64,000 bases of DNA from Brachybacterium endophyticum (GTDB lineage Bacteria; Actinomycetota; Actinomycetes; Actinomycetales; Dermabacteraceae): the NCBI RefSeq assembly GCF_003130585.1, contig NZ_QFKX01000002.1, positions 682,001-746,000 on the forward strand, given 5' to 3'. Made by a program: the position numbers and the translations under genes. This document shows positions 51,012-60,859 of this stretch, in pieces; the first letter of the stretch is position 1; each line of letters starts with the position of its first letter. Under the pieces are notes generated by a model that did no database searches, was not told where the DNA came from, and saw nothing but the letters and a program-made list of their open reading frames with translations.

Positions 51012-52568
51012 ATGCTCGCCATCACAGCCCAGGAGATCGCTGAGCTCACCGACGGTGAGCTGATCGGGGGTGCCCTCGGGTCCGAGCGCGTGAGCGGGAG
51101 GGCCCGCATCGACTCCCGCGACATCGAGACGGGCGACCTCTTCGCCGCCTTCCACGGGGAGAACACCGACGGGCACCGCTTCGTCACCACCGCACGCGAT
51201 GCCGGCGCCGCGCTCGCCCTGGTCACCGACGAGGTCGACGTCCCCGCCGTGCGCGTCGCCGATGTCGAGAAGGCCCTCTCCGACCTCGCCCGGGCACAGC
51301 TCGAGCGGGCACGCAGCGAGCGCGAGGACCTCCTCGTGGTCGCCCTGACCGGGAGCGCCGGCAAGACCGGCACCAAGGACCTGCTGGGGTCGCTGCTCGG
51401 TGAGCTCGGTCCGACGATCGCCCCGGCCGGCAGCTTCAACAACGAGCTCGGCCTGCCCCTGACCGTGCTCTCGCTGACCACGGAGACCCGTTTCCTGGTC
51501 CTCGAGATGGGCGCCCGGGGGATCGGCCACATCGCCCATCTGACGAGCATCGCCAGGCCCGACATCTCCCTCGTGCTCAACGTGGGTACCGCCCACCTGG
51601 GCGAGTTCGGCTCGGTGGACGCGATCGCCCGCGCGAAGGGCGAGATCATCGAGGCGCTCCTGCCCACCGGACGCGCGGTGCTCAACGCCGACGACGCCCG
51701 CGTGGCGGGAATGGCCTCCCGCACCGAGGCCCCCGTGACGACCTGGGGTCAGGCCGCCGGGGACGTCCGCATCCAGGACCTCCGCCTGGACGACGACGCC
51801 CACGCCCGCCTCACCCTCTCCGTCCCCGAGGGACTCACCCGCCTCGACGGCAGCACCGTCCCTGCCGAGACCCGCGAGATCACCCTCGCGCTGCTGGGCG
51901 AGCACCAGGCGCTGAACGCCGTGGCCGCGACGACCGCCGCCCTGCTGGCCGGGATGGACCTGGCCGACGTGGCCCGCGTGCTGCCCACCCTGAAGCCCCT
52001 CTCCGGCCAGCGCATGGAGGCCGTCCACGCCGCGGGCGACGTCCTGATCCTCAACGACGCCTACAACGCCAATCCCGATTCGATGCGCCAGGCGCTCAAG
52101 ACGCTCGCCCATCTGGGTCGCACCCGTCGCACCATCGCCGTCCTCGGCGAGATGCTCGAGCTGGGCGAGGACTCGCTGCGGCTGCACGACGAGGTCGGGC
52201 GCCTCGCGGTGCGCCTGAACATCTCGCACCTGATCGCCGTGGGCCCGGGAGCGATGCCCATCCATCGCGGTGCCTGCCTGGAGGGGAGCTTCGGGGAGGA
52301 GTCCGAGGACGTCCCCGACCTCGACGTCGCGCTCGCGCGTCTGACCGAGTACATCGAGCCCGGCGACGTGGTGCTCCTGAAGTCCTCCCGCGACTCCGGG
52401 CTGCGCACCCTCGCCGAGCCTCTCCGCGACGCCCTGGCGGGTCGCGGGGACCTCGGTGATCGAGGGGACGCCGCAGGCATGACAGACTTCTCGCGCGGCC
52501 CCGATGCGGGCGAGGACCCGACAACGGCCACGAGCACGGGCGGCGACGTCCGAGGGGGGACGGCATGA
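51012..52568 (+). CDS. murF: UDP-MurNAc-tripeptide--D-Ala-D-Ala ligase MurF
   Basis: 518-residue Mur ligase. The P-loop GSAGKTGTK starts at residue 114. [12 protein letters not shown] and [14 protein letters not shown] are MurF signatures, and [15 protein letters not shown] is in the C-terminal domain. The last 45 or so residues ([15 protein letters not shown]...) are an extra low-complexity tail. The start codon abuts the murE stop, and its stop overlaps mraY by 4 nt. Confidence 0.96.
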   Translation: MLAITAQEIAELTDGELIGGALGSERVSGRARIDSRDIETGDLFAAFHGENTDGHRFVTTARDAGAALALVTDEVDVPAVRVADVEKALSDLARAQLERARSEREDLLVVALTGSAGKTGTKDLLGSLLGELGPTIAPAGSFNNELGLPLTVLSLTTETRFLVLEMGARGIGHIAHLTSIARPDISLVLNVGTAHLGEFGSVDAIARAKGEIIEALLPTGRAVLNADDARVAGMASRTEAPVTTWGQAAGDVRIQDLRLDDDAHARLTLSVPEGLTRLDGSTVPAETREITLALLGEHQALNAVAATTAALLAGMDLADVARVLPTLKPLSGQRMEAVHAAGDVLILNDAYNANPDSMRQALKTLAHLGRTRRTIAVLGEMLELGEDSLRLHDEVGRLAVRLNISHLIAVGPGAMPIHRGACLEGSFGEESEDVPDLDVALARLTEYIEPGDVVLLKSSRDSGLRTLAEPLRDALAGRGDLGDRGDAAGMTDFSRGPDAGEDPTTATSTGGDVRGGTA

Positions 52569-53665
52569 TCGCGATCATCATCGCGGGCGGCATCGCGCTG
52601 CTCCTGGCGGGAGCCGGCACGCCGCTGTACATCCGGATGCTGGTCAAGCGCCGTTACGGGCAGTTCATCCGTGACGACGGACCCACCTCGCACTCCACCA
52701 AGCGCGGGACGCCCACCATGGGCGGAGTCGCGATCATCCTCGCGGTGCTCGTGGGGTACGCGGTCGCGCACCTGCTGACACAGCAGCCCCCGACCGCCTC
52801 CGGCCTGCTGGTGCTGTTCCTGATGACGGGCCTGGGCATCGTCGGCTTCCTCGACGACTTCATCAAGATCTCGCGCCAGCGCAGCCTGGGGCTGCGTGCG
52901 TACCAGAAGCTCATCGGCCAGTTCGCGATCGCGACCACCTTCGCCGTGCTCGCGCTGGTATTCAAGAGCCCTCAGGGGAACACCCCTGCCAGCACCCGGC
53001 TCTCCTTCGTGCGCGACCTGCCGTGGCTGGACCTCGCCTTCGCGGGAACCGCCGTCGGCTTCGTGCTCTTCGCGATCTGGGCGAACTTCCTGGTCGCCGC
53101 GTGGTCCAACGGCGTGAACCTGACCGACGGACTCGACGGTCTCGCCACCGGCGCCACCATCATCTTCGCCGGCGTCTACCTGGTGATCTCCTTCTGGCAG
53201 TGGCGCCAGACCTGCTCCGCGGGGCATCTGATGCTCGACTCAGCGCACTGCTACAGCGCCCGCGACCCGCTGGACACCGCGATCATCGCGGCCGCGATCG
53301 GCGGCGCCTGCATCGGCTTCCTGTGGTGGAACACCTCGCCCGCGAAGATCTTCATGGGCGACACCGGCTCGCTGGCCCTCGGCGGCGCGCTCGCGGGGCT
53401 CACCATCGTCTCGCGCACGGAGCTGCTGGGCGCGATCATCGGCGGGCTGTTCGTGATCATCTCGCTCTCGGTGATCATCCAGGTCACGAGCTTCAAACTG
53501 ACGCGAAAGCGCGTCTTCCGCATGGCGCCGCTGCAGCACCACTTCGAGCTCAAGGGCTGGAACGAGGTCACCATCGTGGTCCGCTTCTGGATCATCGCCG
53601 GTGTCCTCGGCGCCGCGGGTCTGGGGCTGTTCTACCTCGACGCACTGCCGGGGCTCGCCCCGTGA
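52565..53665 (+). CDS. mraY: Phospho-MurNAc-pentapeptide transferase MraY
   Basis: 366-residue integral membrane enzyme that makes lipid I from UDP-MurNAc-pentapeptide and undecaprenyl phosphate. About ten helices. Conserved motifs: FLDDFIK (catalytic Asp region), [12 protein letters not shown] and the His motif [18 protein letters not shown] early in the protein is characteristic. The ATG overlaps the murF stop (ATGA), and the stop overlaps murD's GTG. Confidence 0.97.
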   Translation: MIAIIIAGGIALLLAGAGTPLYIRMLVKRRYGQFIRDDGPTSHSTKRGTPTMGGVAIILAVLVGYAVAHLLTQQPPTASGLLVLFLMTGLGIVGFLDDFIKISRQRSLGLRAYQKLIGQFAIATTFAVLALVFKSPQGNTPASTRLSFVRDLPWLDLAFAGTAVGFVLFAIWANFLVAAWSNGVNLTDGLDGLATGATIIFAGVYLVISFWQWRQTCSAGHLMLDSAHCYSARDPLDTAIIAAAIGGACIGFLWWNTSPAKIFMGDTGSLALGGALAGLTIVSRTELLGAIIGGLFVIISLSVIIQVTSFKLTRKRVFRMAPLQHHFELKGWNEVTIVVRFWIIAGVLGAAGLGLFYLDALPGLAP

Positions 53666-55194
53666 CCTCGGCACCGCAGAGCACGAACGACGCCGCGGCC
53701 CCCGTGCAGGACCGCCCCTGGCCCGGACTGGACGTCGCGGGCGTGCGCATCCTCGTCACCGGCTTCGGGGTCTCCGGCTACGCCGTGGCGGACCAGACCA
53801 TGCAGCGCGGGGCGAGCGTGGTGGTGGTCGACGCCGCCGACACCCCCCGCAACCGCGAGCAGGCGCGCATCCTCGAGGTCTTCGACGTCGAGGTCCGGCT
53901 CGGCGCCGAGCACACCCGCGCCCTGCCGACCGACGTCGACGTCGACCTGGTCGTCACCTCGCCGGGCTGGCGCGCGGATCAGCCGCTGCTGGCCGAGGCC
54001 GCGGTCGCGGGGATCCCGATCTGGAGCGAGGTGGAGCTGGCCCGGCGCATGCAGGCTCCGGACGGGCCCGCCCGGCTCGGAGTCACCGGCACCAACGGCA
54101 AGACCACCGTGGTCACGATGCTCGAGACCATCCTGCGCGAGGCCGGACTGCGAGCAGTCGCCTGCGGCAACGTCGGTCTGCCCGTGATCGAGGCGGCGCT
54201 GGACCCCGAGGGCTTCGACGTCCTCGCCGTCGAGCTCTCCAGCTTCCAGCTGCACTGGACGCAGCACGTGGACTGCGAGTCCGCCGTCGTGCTCAACATC
54301 AGCGAGGACCACCTCGACTGGCACGGCGGTCTCGAGGCCTACGCCCAGGCCAAGGGGAAGATCTACGACGGGGCGCGCGTCGGCTGCGTGTACAACACGG
54401 CCGACGACCTCACCCGCCGGCTCGTGGAGGACGCGGACGTGACCGAGGGCGCCCGCGCCATCGGCATCACTCTGGGGTCCCCGGGGCCGTCCGAGCTCGG
54501 CATCGTCGACGGTCTGCTCGTGGACCGCGCCTTCGTCGAGGACCGGCACCGTCAAGCCGCCGAGCTCGCCTCGCTCGAGGACCTGGCACACCTGGGCCCC
54601 CACGGGGCCCCACCACACGTGGTGTTCAACGCGCTCGCCGCCGCGGCTCTGGCCCGCGGCCACGGCGTCGACCAGGCGGCTGTCCGGGACGGCCTGCGCG
54701 CCTTCCACGCGGGCAGCCACCGCAGCGAACTGGTGGCCGACTCCGGCGGCATCGCCTTCGTCGACGACTCCAAGGCCACCAACCCCGACGCCGCCCTGGC
54801 CGCGCTGCGCGGGGTGGAGAGCGTGGTCTGGATCGCCGGGGGAGACACCAAGGGGGCCGACGTCGACGCCCTCGTCGCCGAGGCCGCATCCCGCCTGCGA
54901 GGCGTGGTCCTGATCGGGGTCGACGACACCGCCTTCCGCGATGCGCTCGCCCGACACGCCCCCGCAATACCGATCGAGCGCATCGACGCGGGTGACACTG
55001 AGGACGCCGAAGGACGTGCCCGGATGATGCGGGCGGCCGTCGCCGCGGCGGCCGGCCTGGCGCAGGAGGGGGACGTGGTGCTGCTCGCACCCGCCGCCGC
55101 CTCCATCGATCAGTTCACCGACTACGCCGAACGAGGAGACCTGTTCGCCGCCGCAGCCCGAGCCCGGGAGGACTCGACGAAGGAGACCGCATGA
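53662..55194 (+). CDS. murD: UDP-MurNAc-L-Ala--D-Glu ligase MurD
   Basis: 510-residue Mur ligase adding D-glutamate. An N-terminal Rossmann-like domain starts [18 protein letters not shown]. The P-loop GTNGKTT begins at residue 143. [12 protein letters not shown] and [12 protein letters not shown] are family motifs. The GTG start overlaps the mraY stop (GTGA) and the stop overlaps ftsW (ATGA), showing tight coupling. Confidence 0.96.
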   Translation: MTSAPQSTNDAAAPVQDRPWPGLDVAGVRILVTGFGVSGYAVADQTMQRGASVVVVDAADTPRNREQARILEVFDVEVRLGAEHTRALPTDVDVDLVVTSPGWRADQPLLAEAAVAGIPIWSEVELARRMQAPDGPARLGVTGTNGKTTVVTMLETILREAGLRAVACGNVGLPVIEAALDPEGFDVLAVELSSFQLHWTQHVDCESAVVLNISEDHLDWHGGLEAYAQAKGKIYDGARVGCVYNTADDLTRRLVEDADVTEGARAIGITLGSPGPSELGIVDGLLVDRAFVEDRHRQAAELASLEDLAHLGPHGAPPHVVFNALAAAALARGHGVDQAAVRDGLRAFHAGSHRSELVADSGGIAFVDDSKATNPDAALAALRGVESVVWIAGGDTKGADVDALVAEAASRLRGVVLIGVDDTAFRDALARHAPAIPIERIDAGDTEDAEGRARMMRAAVAAAAGLAQEGDVVLLAPAAASIDQFTDYAERGDLFAAAARAREDSTKETA

Positions 55195-56753
55195 CCACGC
55201 AGCAGACCCCCCGCAGGGCACCTGCTGTCGTGCGGCCCGACGAGGAGCGACCGTTGGGCGACGTCGGCGGACGCGTCCGCAACGGTCTCGGCGACTGGGG
55301 GCGCTCCCCGGTGCTGGACTTCTACGGGCTGATCTGCGTGGGAGCGCTGCTCATCGGCACCGGCCTGGTGATGGTGCTCTCGAGCAGCTCCGTGGTCAGC
55401 ATCGCCAAGGGCGAGTCGCCGTTCGCGGGCCTGGTGAACCAGGGACGCTTCGCCCTCATCGGCTTCGTGGGCCTGATGATCGCAGCCTGCCTCCCACCCT
55501 CCCTCTACCGACGCTTCGCCTGGGGCCTGCTGGTCCTCGGGATCCTCCTGCAGTGCCTGGTGCACGTGCCGGGACTCAGCCACGCCGCCGGCGGCAACAC
55601 GAACTGGATCCGGATCGGGAGTCTGAGCCTGCAGCCCTCCGAGCTGCTCAAGCTGGCTCTCGCCGTCTGGCTCGGCGCCATCCTCGCCAAGAAGCGTCCG
55701 CTGCTGCACCGGACCGTCCAGCTGATCGTCCCCGTCGTGCCCGTGATCGTGATGGCCCTGGGCCTCGTGCTCCTGGGCAAGGACCTCGGCACCGTGATGA
55801 TCATGGCGATGCTCGTCGCCGGGGCCCTGTGGGTCGGGGGCGTGCCGCGGCGCTGGTTCGTCGCCGGAGGCTCGGTCGGCGTGGCGCTGGTCATCGTCTT
55901 CGCCGTCACCAGCGCCAACCGCATGGCGCGCATCGGCAACTGGATCCACGGCACCTGCCAGGGCGACTCCTGCCTGCAGTCCGATCAGGCTCTGATGGGG
56001 CTCGCCGAAGGCGGTTGGTGGGGCGTCACGTTGGGCGAGTCCCGACAGAAGTGGGGCCGCCTGCCCGCCGCCCAGGACGACTACATCTTCGCGATCATCG
56101 GCGAGGAGCTCGGGCTCGTGGGCACCCTCGGCGTGCTGATGCTCTTCAGCCTCCTCGGCGTGATCCTGTTCCGCATGATCACGCGGGCGCAGGACCCCTT
56201 CATCCAGATCACCATCGGCGGGGTGGGGGCCTGGCTGCTGGGGCAGGCCTTCGTGAACATGATGGTCGTCACCGGCATGCTGCCCGTGCTCGGTGTGCCG
56301 CTGCCCTTCATCTCCTCGGGCGGATCGGCCCTGGTCGCCTCGATGCTGGCCCTGGGGATGCTGATCTCCTTCGCGCGTCACGAGCCCGGGGCCCAGGAGG
56401 CGCTCAGCTCGCGGGTCGGCGTCATGCGGCGGACCCTCGCCGTGATCCCGGCATCCCGCGGTGAGCGGTCCGGTGGCCGCAAGCGGCGGCGCCGCAGCGC
56501 CAAGAAGGCCCGCGGTTCCGCGGGCTCGCAGGAAGCCGGATCCGCCCCTGCGCGCTCGCGCTCCACGAAGAATCGGGCGAGCCGCGGCCGCCCGTCAGGG
56601 TCGGGATCGTCATCGTCCGGCTCGACGGCCCAGCGCACCGCGAAGACGCGCAGGTCCGGGCCGGGGGCCGCGGGGTCCCGGGCCTCCGGGTCGCGCGCCG
56701 CATCAGGGGCTGCCGCCCGCACATCCGACAGAGGGGGACGGACCCGACGATGA
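55191..56753 (+). CDS. ftsW: Septal peptidoglycan polymerase FtsW
   Basis: 520-residue SEDS glycosyltransferase with about ten helices that polymerises lipid II at the septum together with FtsI. FVGLMIAACLPPSLYRRFAW, GGNTNWIRIGSLSLQPSELLKL (core SEDS segment) and PLPFISSGGSALVASM are diagnostic. After the last helix, residues from about 420 form a Lys/Arg/Ser-rich tail of about 100 residues, likely cytoplasmic. Overlaps murD and murG by 4 nt each. Confidence 0.96.
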   Translation: MTTQQTPRRAPAVVRPDEERPLGDVGGRVRNGLGDWGRSPVLDFYGLICVGALLIGTGLVMVLSSSSVVSIAKGESPFAGLVNQGRFALIGFVGLMIAACLPPSLYRRFAWGLLVLGILLQCLVHVPGLSHAAGGNTNWIRIGSLSLQPSELLKLALAVWLGAILAKKRPLLHRTVQLIVPVVPVIVMALGLVLLGKDLGTVMIMAMLVAGALWVGGVPRRWFVAGGSVGVALVIVFAVTSANRMARIGNWIHGTCQGDSCLQSDQALMGLAEGGWWGVTLGESRQKWGRLPAAQDDYIFAIIGEELGLVGTLGVLMLFSLLGVILFRMITRAQDPFIQITIGGVGAWLLGQAFVNMMVVTGMLPVLGVPLPFISSGGSALVASMLALGMLISFARHEPGAQEALSSRVGVMRRTLAVIPASRGERSGGRKRRRRSAKKARGSAGSQEAGSAPARSRSTKNRASRGRPSGSGSSSSGSTAQRTAKTRRSGPGAAGSRASGSRAASGAAARTSDRGGRTRR

Positions 56754-57856
56754 CCGCACCGACGACGAGCGCACCGACGATCCTGCTCGCGGGCGGAGGC
56801 ACCGCCGGTCACGTCTCACCGCTGCTGGCGACCGCCGCGGCACTGCGCACCCTCGCCCCCGAGGCCGACGTCCTCGCCCTGGGCACCGCGGACGGTCTCG
56901 AGGCGGACCTCGTCCCGGCTGCCGGCATCGAGCTGGTCACGATCGAGAAGGTCCCCTTCCCGCGGCGCCCGAACGGCGCCGCTCTGCGTTTCCCGGGACG
57001 GTTCGCCGGCACCCTGCGCGAGGTGCGGTCCCTGCTGCGGGACCGGGAGGTCGATGCCGTCTGCGGCTTCGGCGGCTACGTCTGCCCTCCCGCCTACCTC
57101 GCCTCTGCCTCGGCGAAGGTCCCCCGCCTGCTGCACGAGGCGAACCGTCGTCCCGGTCTGGCCAACAAGCTGGGCGCGCGAGGCGCGGCCGGTGTCCTCA
57201 CCGCCTTCGAGCACACCCCGCTGCCCCACGCCCACCGCATCGGGATGCCGATGCGCGAGGGCATCGCCGGCCTGGACCGCGCCGCCCGCCGCACCGAGGC
57301 CGTCCGGGCAGCGGGCCTGGACCCGAGCAAGCCCGTGCTGCTGGTCACGGGCGGCTCGCTGGGAGCCCAGCACCTCAACGAGGTCGTCGTCGCGAGCGCC
57401 CCGACGGTGCTCGAGGCCGGGGGCCAGATCCTGCACGTGACCGGCCGCGGCAAGACCGAGGTGGGTGCCGCGCTGGCGGGGCACGAGGGCTACCGCCTGC
57501 TCGAGTACGTGGGCGCCATGGAGGACGCCTACGCCGCCGCCGACCTCGCCCTCACCCGGTCCGGGGCCGGGACCGTCAGCGAGCTCACGGCCGTCGGACT
57601 GCCCTCCGTGTTCGTGCCGCTCCCGGTGGGCAACGGCGAGCAGGCGCTGAACGGCGAGGAGGTTGTCGACGCCGGGGGCGCTCTGATGATCGCCGACGCC
57701 GACCTCGACCGGTCGGTCATGACCGACACCGTGCTCCCGCTGCTGCTGGACGCGGATCGGCTGCGCACGATGTCCGAGGCCTCCCGTGCTTTCGGCATCA
57801 CCGACGCCGCCGAGCGTCTGGCCCGTCTGGTGCTGGCCGCCGCCTCCCATCGGTGA
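56750..57856 (+). CDS. murG: UDP-GlcNAc:lipid I N-acetylglucosaminyltransferase MurG
   Basis: 368-residue GT-B glycosyltransferase that makes lipid II at the inner membrane face. The N-terminal GGGTAGHVSPLLA loop binds lipid I, GFGGYVCPPAYLA is the second G-loop, and GGSLGAQHLNEVV and RSGAGTVSELTAVGLP (donor site) are conserved. It starts by a 4-nt overlap with ftsW. A spacer of 93 nt with a promoter separates it from murC. Confidence 0.96.
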   Translation: MTAPTTSAPTILLAGGGTAGHVSPLLATAAALRTLAPEADVLALGTADGLEADLVPAAGIELVTIEKVPFPRRPNGAALRFPGRFAGTLREVRSLLRDREVDAVCGFGGYVCPPAYLASASAKVPRLLHEANRRPGLANKLGARGAAGVLTAFEHTPLPHAHRIGMPMREGIAGLDRAARRTEAVRAAGLDPSKPVLLVTGGSLGAQHLNEVVVASAPTVLEAGGQILHVTGRGKTEVGAALAGHEGYRLLEYVGAMEDAYAAADLALTRSGAGTVSELTAVGLPSVFVPLPVGNGEQALNGEEVVDAGGALMIADADLDRSVMTDTVLPLLLDADRLRTMSEASRAFGITDAAERLARLVLAAASHR

Positions 57857-57937
57857 CCCCGGCCCGCTCGGGGTGCGCTGGACCACGGGTGGACGGGACG
57901 CACGGAGTGCCTCCGGGAGGCTGTGAGCGGCGCCGGT

Positions 57938-57943
57938 TACGGT
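57938..57943 (+). promoter_or_regulatory. -10 element of leaderless murC inside the dcw cluster
   Basis: TACGGT ends 6 nt before ATG 57950. It is the only such element between the mraZ and ftsZ promoters and predicts an internal transcript for murC-ftsQ. Confidence 0.5.
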
Positions 57944-57949
57944 GAGGCC

Positions 57950-59527
57950 ATGAGCACGACCGCGAGCCCCGCAGAGCCGGACGATCTGCCCCAGGAGGTG
58001 CGCACGATTCTCCGCCCCGGTGCCGTGGTCACCCAGGCCGCCTGGCCCGACGGACCCGTGCGCTCGATCCACGTGATCCGCATCGGCGGCGCAGGGATGT
58101 CGGCCGTCGCCCGGCTCGCGCTCGAGGCGGGACTGCAGGTGAGCGGCTCCGATTCCCAGGACGGCCAGTTCATCGGACCGCTGCGCGAGGCCGGAGCGCA
58201 GATCGGCATCGGCTTCGACGAGACGCTGCTCCCCCCCGATGTCGACGTCGTCGTGGTCTCCACCGCGGTGCGCGCGGACAACGTGGAGGTGCTCGCCGCC
58301 CACCGCCGGGGCATCCCCGTGGTCCACCGTGCCGCCGCCCTCGCAGGTCTGCTCCAGGACCGGACGGTTCTCGCGATCGCGGGGACCCACGGCAAGACCT
58401 CCACCACCGCGATGGCCGCCCTGGCCCTGCGCGGAGCGGGGGAGGACCCGGCCTGGGCGCTCGGCGCCGCCGTGCCGGACCTGGGGCGCAACGCCGGGCT
58501 CTCCGCCGCGGCAGGGAACCCGGTCGGCACGCCGTCGAGCAGCCGAGCCGCCGCCGTGGAGGCCGACGAGTCCGACGGCTCCTTCCTCGCCTTCGCGCCG
58601 ACGGCCCTGGTGGTCACCAACCTCGAGGCCGATCATCTCGACTTCCACGGCGACGAGCCCACGCTGGTCGCCGCCTTCGATGCGCTCACCCGGCGACTCG
58701 GGCCGGACGGCACCCTGGTGGTCTGCGCCGACGATCCCGGAGCCGCGGCGCTCGGGGAGCGGGCCGGCGGGGGAGCCGCCCGGGTGCAGACCTACGGCCG
58801 CTCCGCCGGTGCCGACTGGCGCCTGCTCGAGGAGGACACCGCTCCCGAGGGCACCCACGCCCGACTGGCCTCGCCCGTGGGCGAGATCGAGCTGGACCTC
58901 CACGTCACCGGCCACCACAACGTCCTGAACGCGATGGGTGCCCTGGCCGGAGCGGCCGCCCTGCTCGGTCTCGCCGCTCCGGAACAGGACCACGACGCGG
59001 CCGGCGAGGAGCACGACGTCGAGGCCGCGGGAACGGTGCGCGAGCTGGCAGCGGGCATCGGCCCGTTCACCGGTGCGTCGCGCCGCTTCGACCTGCGGGG
59101 CGTCGCGGGAGGGGTGCCGGTCTTCGACGACTACGCGCACCATCCCCGCGAGGTCGAGGCCACCATCGATGCGGCCCGCGGCATCGTCGGCCCCGAGGGG
59201 CGCGTCCTCGTGGTCTTCCAGCCCCACCTGTTCTCCCGCACACGGAACTTCGCACCCGAGTTCGCGCACGCGCTGGGACGGGCCGACGAGAGCTGGGTGA
59301 TGCCGATCTACGCCGCTCGTGAGGACCCCGACCCCACCGTCACGGCGAGCACCGTCACCGAGCGCGCCGAGGCCGGCGCCCTCTTGCATCCCCTCGAGGA
59401 TCGCAGCGAGGTCGGCCCGGCCCTCGCCTCCGTCGCCCGCGACGGGGACGTGGTGCTGATGCTGGGCGCCGGGGACATCAACGAGGTGACCCCCGATGTC
59501 CTCGTCGCCCTGGAGGAGGACCGGTGA
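57950..59527 (+). CDS. murC: UDP-MurNAc--L-alanine ligase MurC
   Basis: 525-residue Mur ligase that commits UDP-MurNAc to peptide synthesis. RIGGAGMSAVARLALEAGLQVSGSD is the N-terminal nucleotide-sugar domain. The P-loop GTHGKTST starts at residue 145, then EADESDGSFL and NLEADHLDFHGD. VFDDYAHHPREVEATIDAAR marks the C-terminal domain. A GTG at 57923 with GGGAGG close by would add nine residues, but the -10 position favours ATG 57950. Its stop touches ftsQ. Confidence 0.95.
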   Translation: MSTTASPAEPDDLPQEVRTILRPGAVVTQAAWPDGPVRSIHVIRIGGAGMSAVARLALEAGLQVSGSDSQDGQFIGPLREAGAQIGIGFDETLLPPDVDVVVVSTAVRADNVEVLAAHRRGIPVVHRAAALAGLLQDRTVLAIAGTHGKTSTTAMAALALRGAGEDPAWALGAAVPDLGRNAGLSAAAGNPVGTPSSSRAAAVEADESDGSFLAFAPTALVVTNLEADHLDFHGDEPTLVAAFDALTRRLGPDGTLVVCADDPGAAALGERAGGGAARVQTYGRSAGADWRLLEEDTAPEGTHARLASPVGEIELDLHVTGHHNVLNAMGALAGAAALLGLAAPEQDHDAAGEEHDVEAAGTVRELAAGIGPFTGASRRFDLRGVAGGVPVFDDYAHHPREVEATIDAARGIVGPEGRVLVVFQPHLFSRTRNFAPEFAHALGRADESWVMPIYAAREDPDPTVTASTVTERAEAGALLHPLEDRSEVGPALASVARDGDVVLMLGAGDINEVTPDVLVALEEDR

Positions 59528-60651
59528 TGGCACGCCGCCCGGCACCGCCGCGCACCCCGTCGGCCTCTCGTCCGGGCTCCTCCCGGCCCGCCGACCCCCG
59601 CTCCCGCGGCACCGAGCAGGCCCGGAGCGCGGACGCGAAGCAGCCGGCGGCCTCCGCCGACACCCGCACGAGCGCCGCGGATCCGCGCAAGGACTCGCCC
59701 GGCCGCAGCGACCGTGCGCGCTCGGGATCCCGGCCCCCGACGGAGATCCCGGCCTCCCGCGGCGGCGAGGACCAGGACCGCGACCAGGACCCCCGCCCGG
59801 CCCGCAGGACGACTCATCGACCCGCGGGGGAGACGCGTCGTCGGACGACGACGGAGCAGAGCTCGCAGACGGCATCGGACGAGGGGTCCGAGCAGGGCGC
59901 ACCCGGTGCGCGGGGCCGCGTCGTCCAGGCGGCGGACCGCTTCGGGGACCTGCTGCGCACCCGACCCTGGCGGCGCCGACGCCGGGCGATCGTCCTCAGC
60001 GGCATCGTCACCGTGCTGGTGGTGATCGCGCTGCTCGTCGTCGCGATCACGATCCCGCCGCTGCGCGTGCACGGAGTGAGCGTCGAGGGCACCTCCTACG
60101 TGCGCGCCAAGACCGTGAACGAAGCCGCGTCCGATCAGCTCGACCACAGCATGCTGCTGGTGCGCTCGGGAAGCGTGGAGCAGGAGGTCGAGAAGGTGCC
60201 CGGGGTCAAGGAGGCGAAGGTCTCCAAGCGCTGGCCCTCGACCCTCGGCGTGGAGATCACCGAGCGCGCGCCGATCGCCTCGGTCGCGTCGAAGGACGGA
60301 TCCACGAAAATCCTCGACGCCGACGGCGTCGTCCTCCCGAAGGCCGCGGGCAAGGGCGAGGACCTCATCCCGATGAAGGTCGCGGGCAAGGGCGACCCCG
60401 CCTCCGTCTCCCGCGCGATGCTCGGGGTGCTCGGCTCCCTGCCCGAGGACATGCGCTCGTCGGTCACGGGGATCAAGGCCTCCTCGCCCGACGACGTCAC
60501 CCTGAGCGTGGACGTGAAGGGGACGAAGAAGACCATCGTGTGGGGCAATGCCGACGACAGCGCTCTGAAGGCGAAGGTCGCGAGGACCCTGCTCGACCAG
60601 CCCGGCAGCGAGATCGACGTCACCAGTCCGGTCGCGCCCGTCACCCGCTGA
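59527..60651 (+). CDS. ftsQ: Cell division protein FtsQ (DivIB)
   Basis: 374-residue bitopic protein. About 150 cytoplasmic residues are disordered (Arg/Ser/Pro/Thr-rich). One membrane helix lies at about 152-176, followed by a POTRA domain beginning LRVHGVSVEGTSYV and the FtsQ beta domain to the C-terminus. It scaffolds FtsL and DivIC. The start is ATG 59527 (TGATG overlap) with GGAGGA upstream; GTG 59524 is equivalent. The tail after the beta domain is short. Confidence 0.92.
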   Translation: MARRPAPPRTPSASRPGSSRPADPRSRGTEQARSADAKQPAASADTRTSAADPRKDSPGRSDRARSGSRPPTEIPASRGGEDQDRDQDPRPARRTTHRPAGETRRRTTTEQSSQTASDEGSEQGAPGARGRVVQAADRFGDLLRTRPWRRRRRAIVLSGIVTVLVVIALLVVAITIPPLRVHGVSVEGTSYVRAKTVNEAASDQLDHSMLLVRSGSVEQEVEKVPGVKEAKVSKRWPSTLGVEITERAPIASVASKDGSTKILDADGVVLPKAAGKGEDLIPMKVAGKGDPASVSRAMLGVLGSLPEDMRSSVTGIKASSPDDVTLSVDVKGTKKTIVWGNADDSALKAKVARTLLDQPGSEIDVTSPVAPVTR

Positions 60652-60714
60652 TCGCGGCCGGTCGACAACCCCTCACGACGCCCGCGACACGCCGCGACAC
60701 GCGCGGGCCGGTCG

Positions 60715-60743
60715 TTGCGCGCATGGGGCCTCGTCCATAGCGT
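60715..60743 (+). promoter_or_regulatory. ftsZ promoter
   Basis: TTGCGC (60715-60720) and TAGCGT (60738-60743) with a 17-nt spacer, the best -35/-10 pair in the cluster. Transcription should begin near 60750, leaving a 110-nt leader before the ftsZ GTG. Confidence 0.7.
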
Positions 60744-60753
60744 CGAGATAAGG

Positions 60754-60827
60754 GATGAGAGCGGTGAAGTCCCAACCTCAAGTCGAGGTCGAGGGTCAGG
60801 GTTCGCGGACTCAACCCCTCTCTCATC
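60754..60827 (+). ncRNA. Structured ftsZ 5' leader (possible three-way junction)
   Basis: GATGAGAG (60754-60761) pairs perfectly with CTCTCATC (60820-60827). Inside are two hairpins: ACCTC/GAGGT (60775-60789) and GGGTT/AACCC (60799-60817). The closing stem hides an in-frame ATG at 60755. The codons between that ATG and the ftsZ GTG are atypical (AGA, CCT, ACT, TCT), so this looks like untranslated leader. Confidence 0.45.
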
Positions 60828-60859
60828 AGCACGAGTACGACAAGAGCAAGGACTCGAAC

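Noticed and set aside
49254-52265. A 1003-codon minus-strand open frame opposite murE and murF
   Set aside because: Same artefact; the plus-strand Mur ligase motifs are unambiguous.
56816-59902. A 1028-codon minus-strand open frame opposite murG and murC
   Set aside because: Same artefact; no recognisable domain and the plus strand is fully explained.
60755-60859. N-terminally extended FtsZ starting at ATG 60755
   Set aside because: The extension uses atypical codons, has no homology I recognise, and its ATG sits in a predicted stem; GTG 60860 has AAGGA and gives the canonical start. Kept only as a testable alternative.
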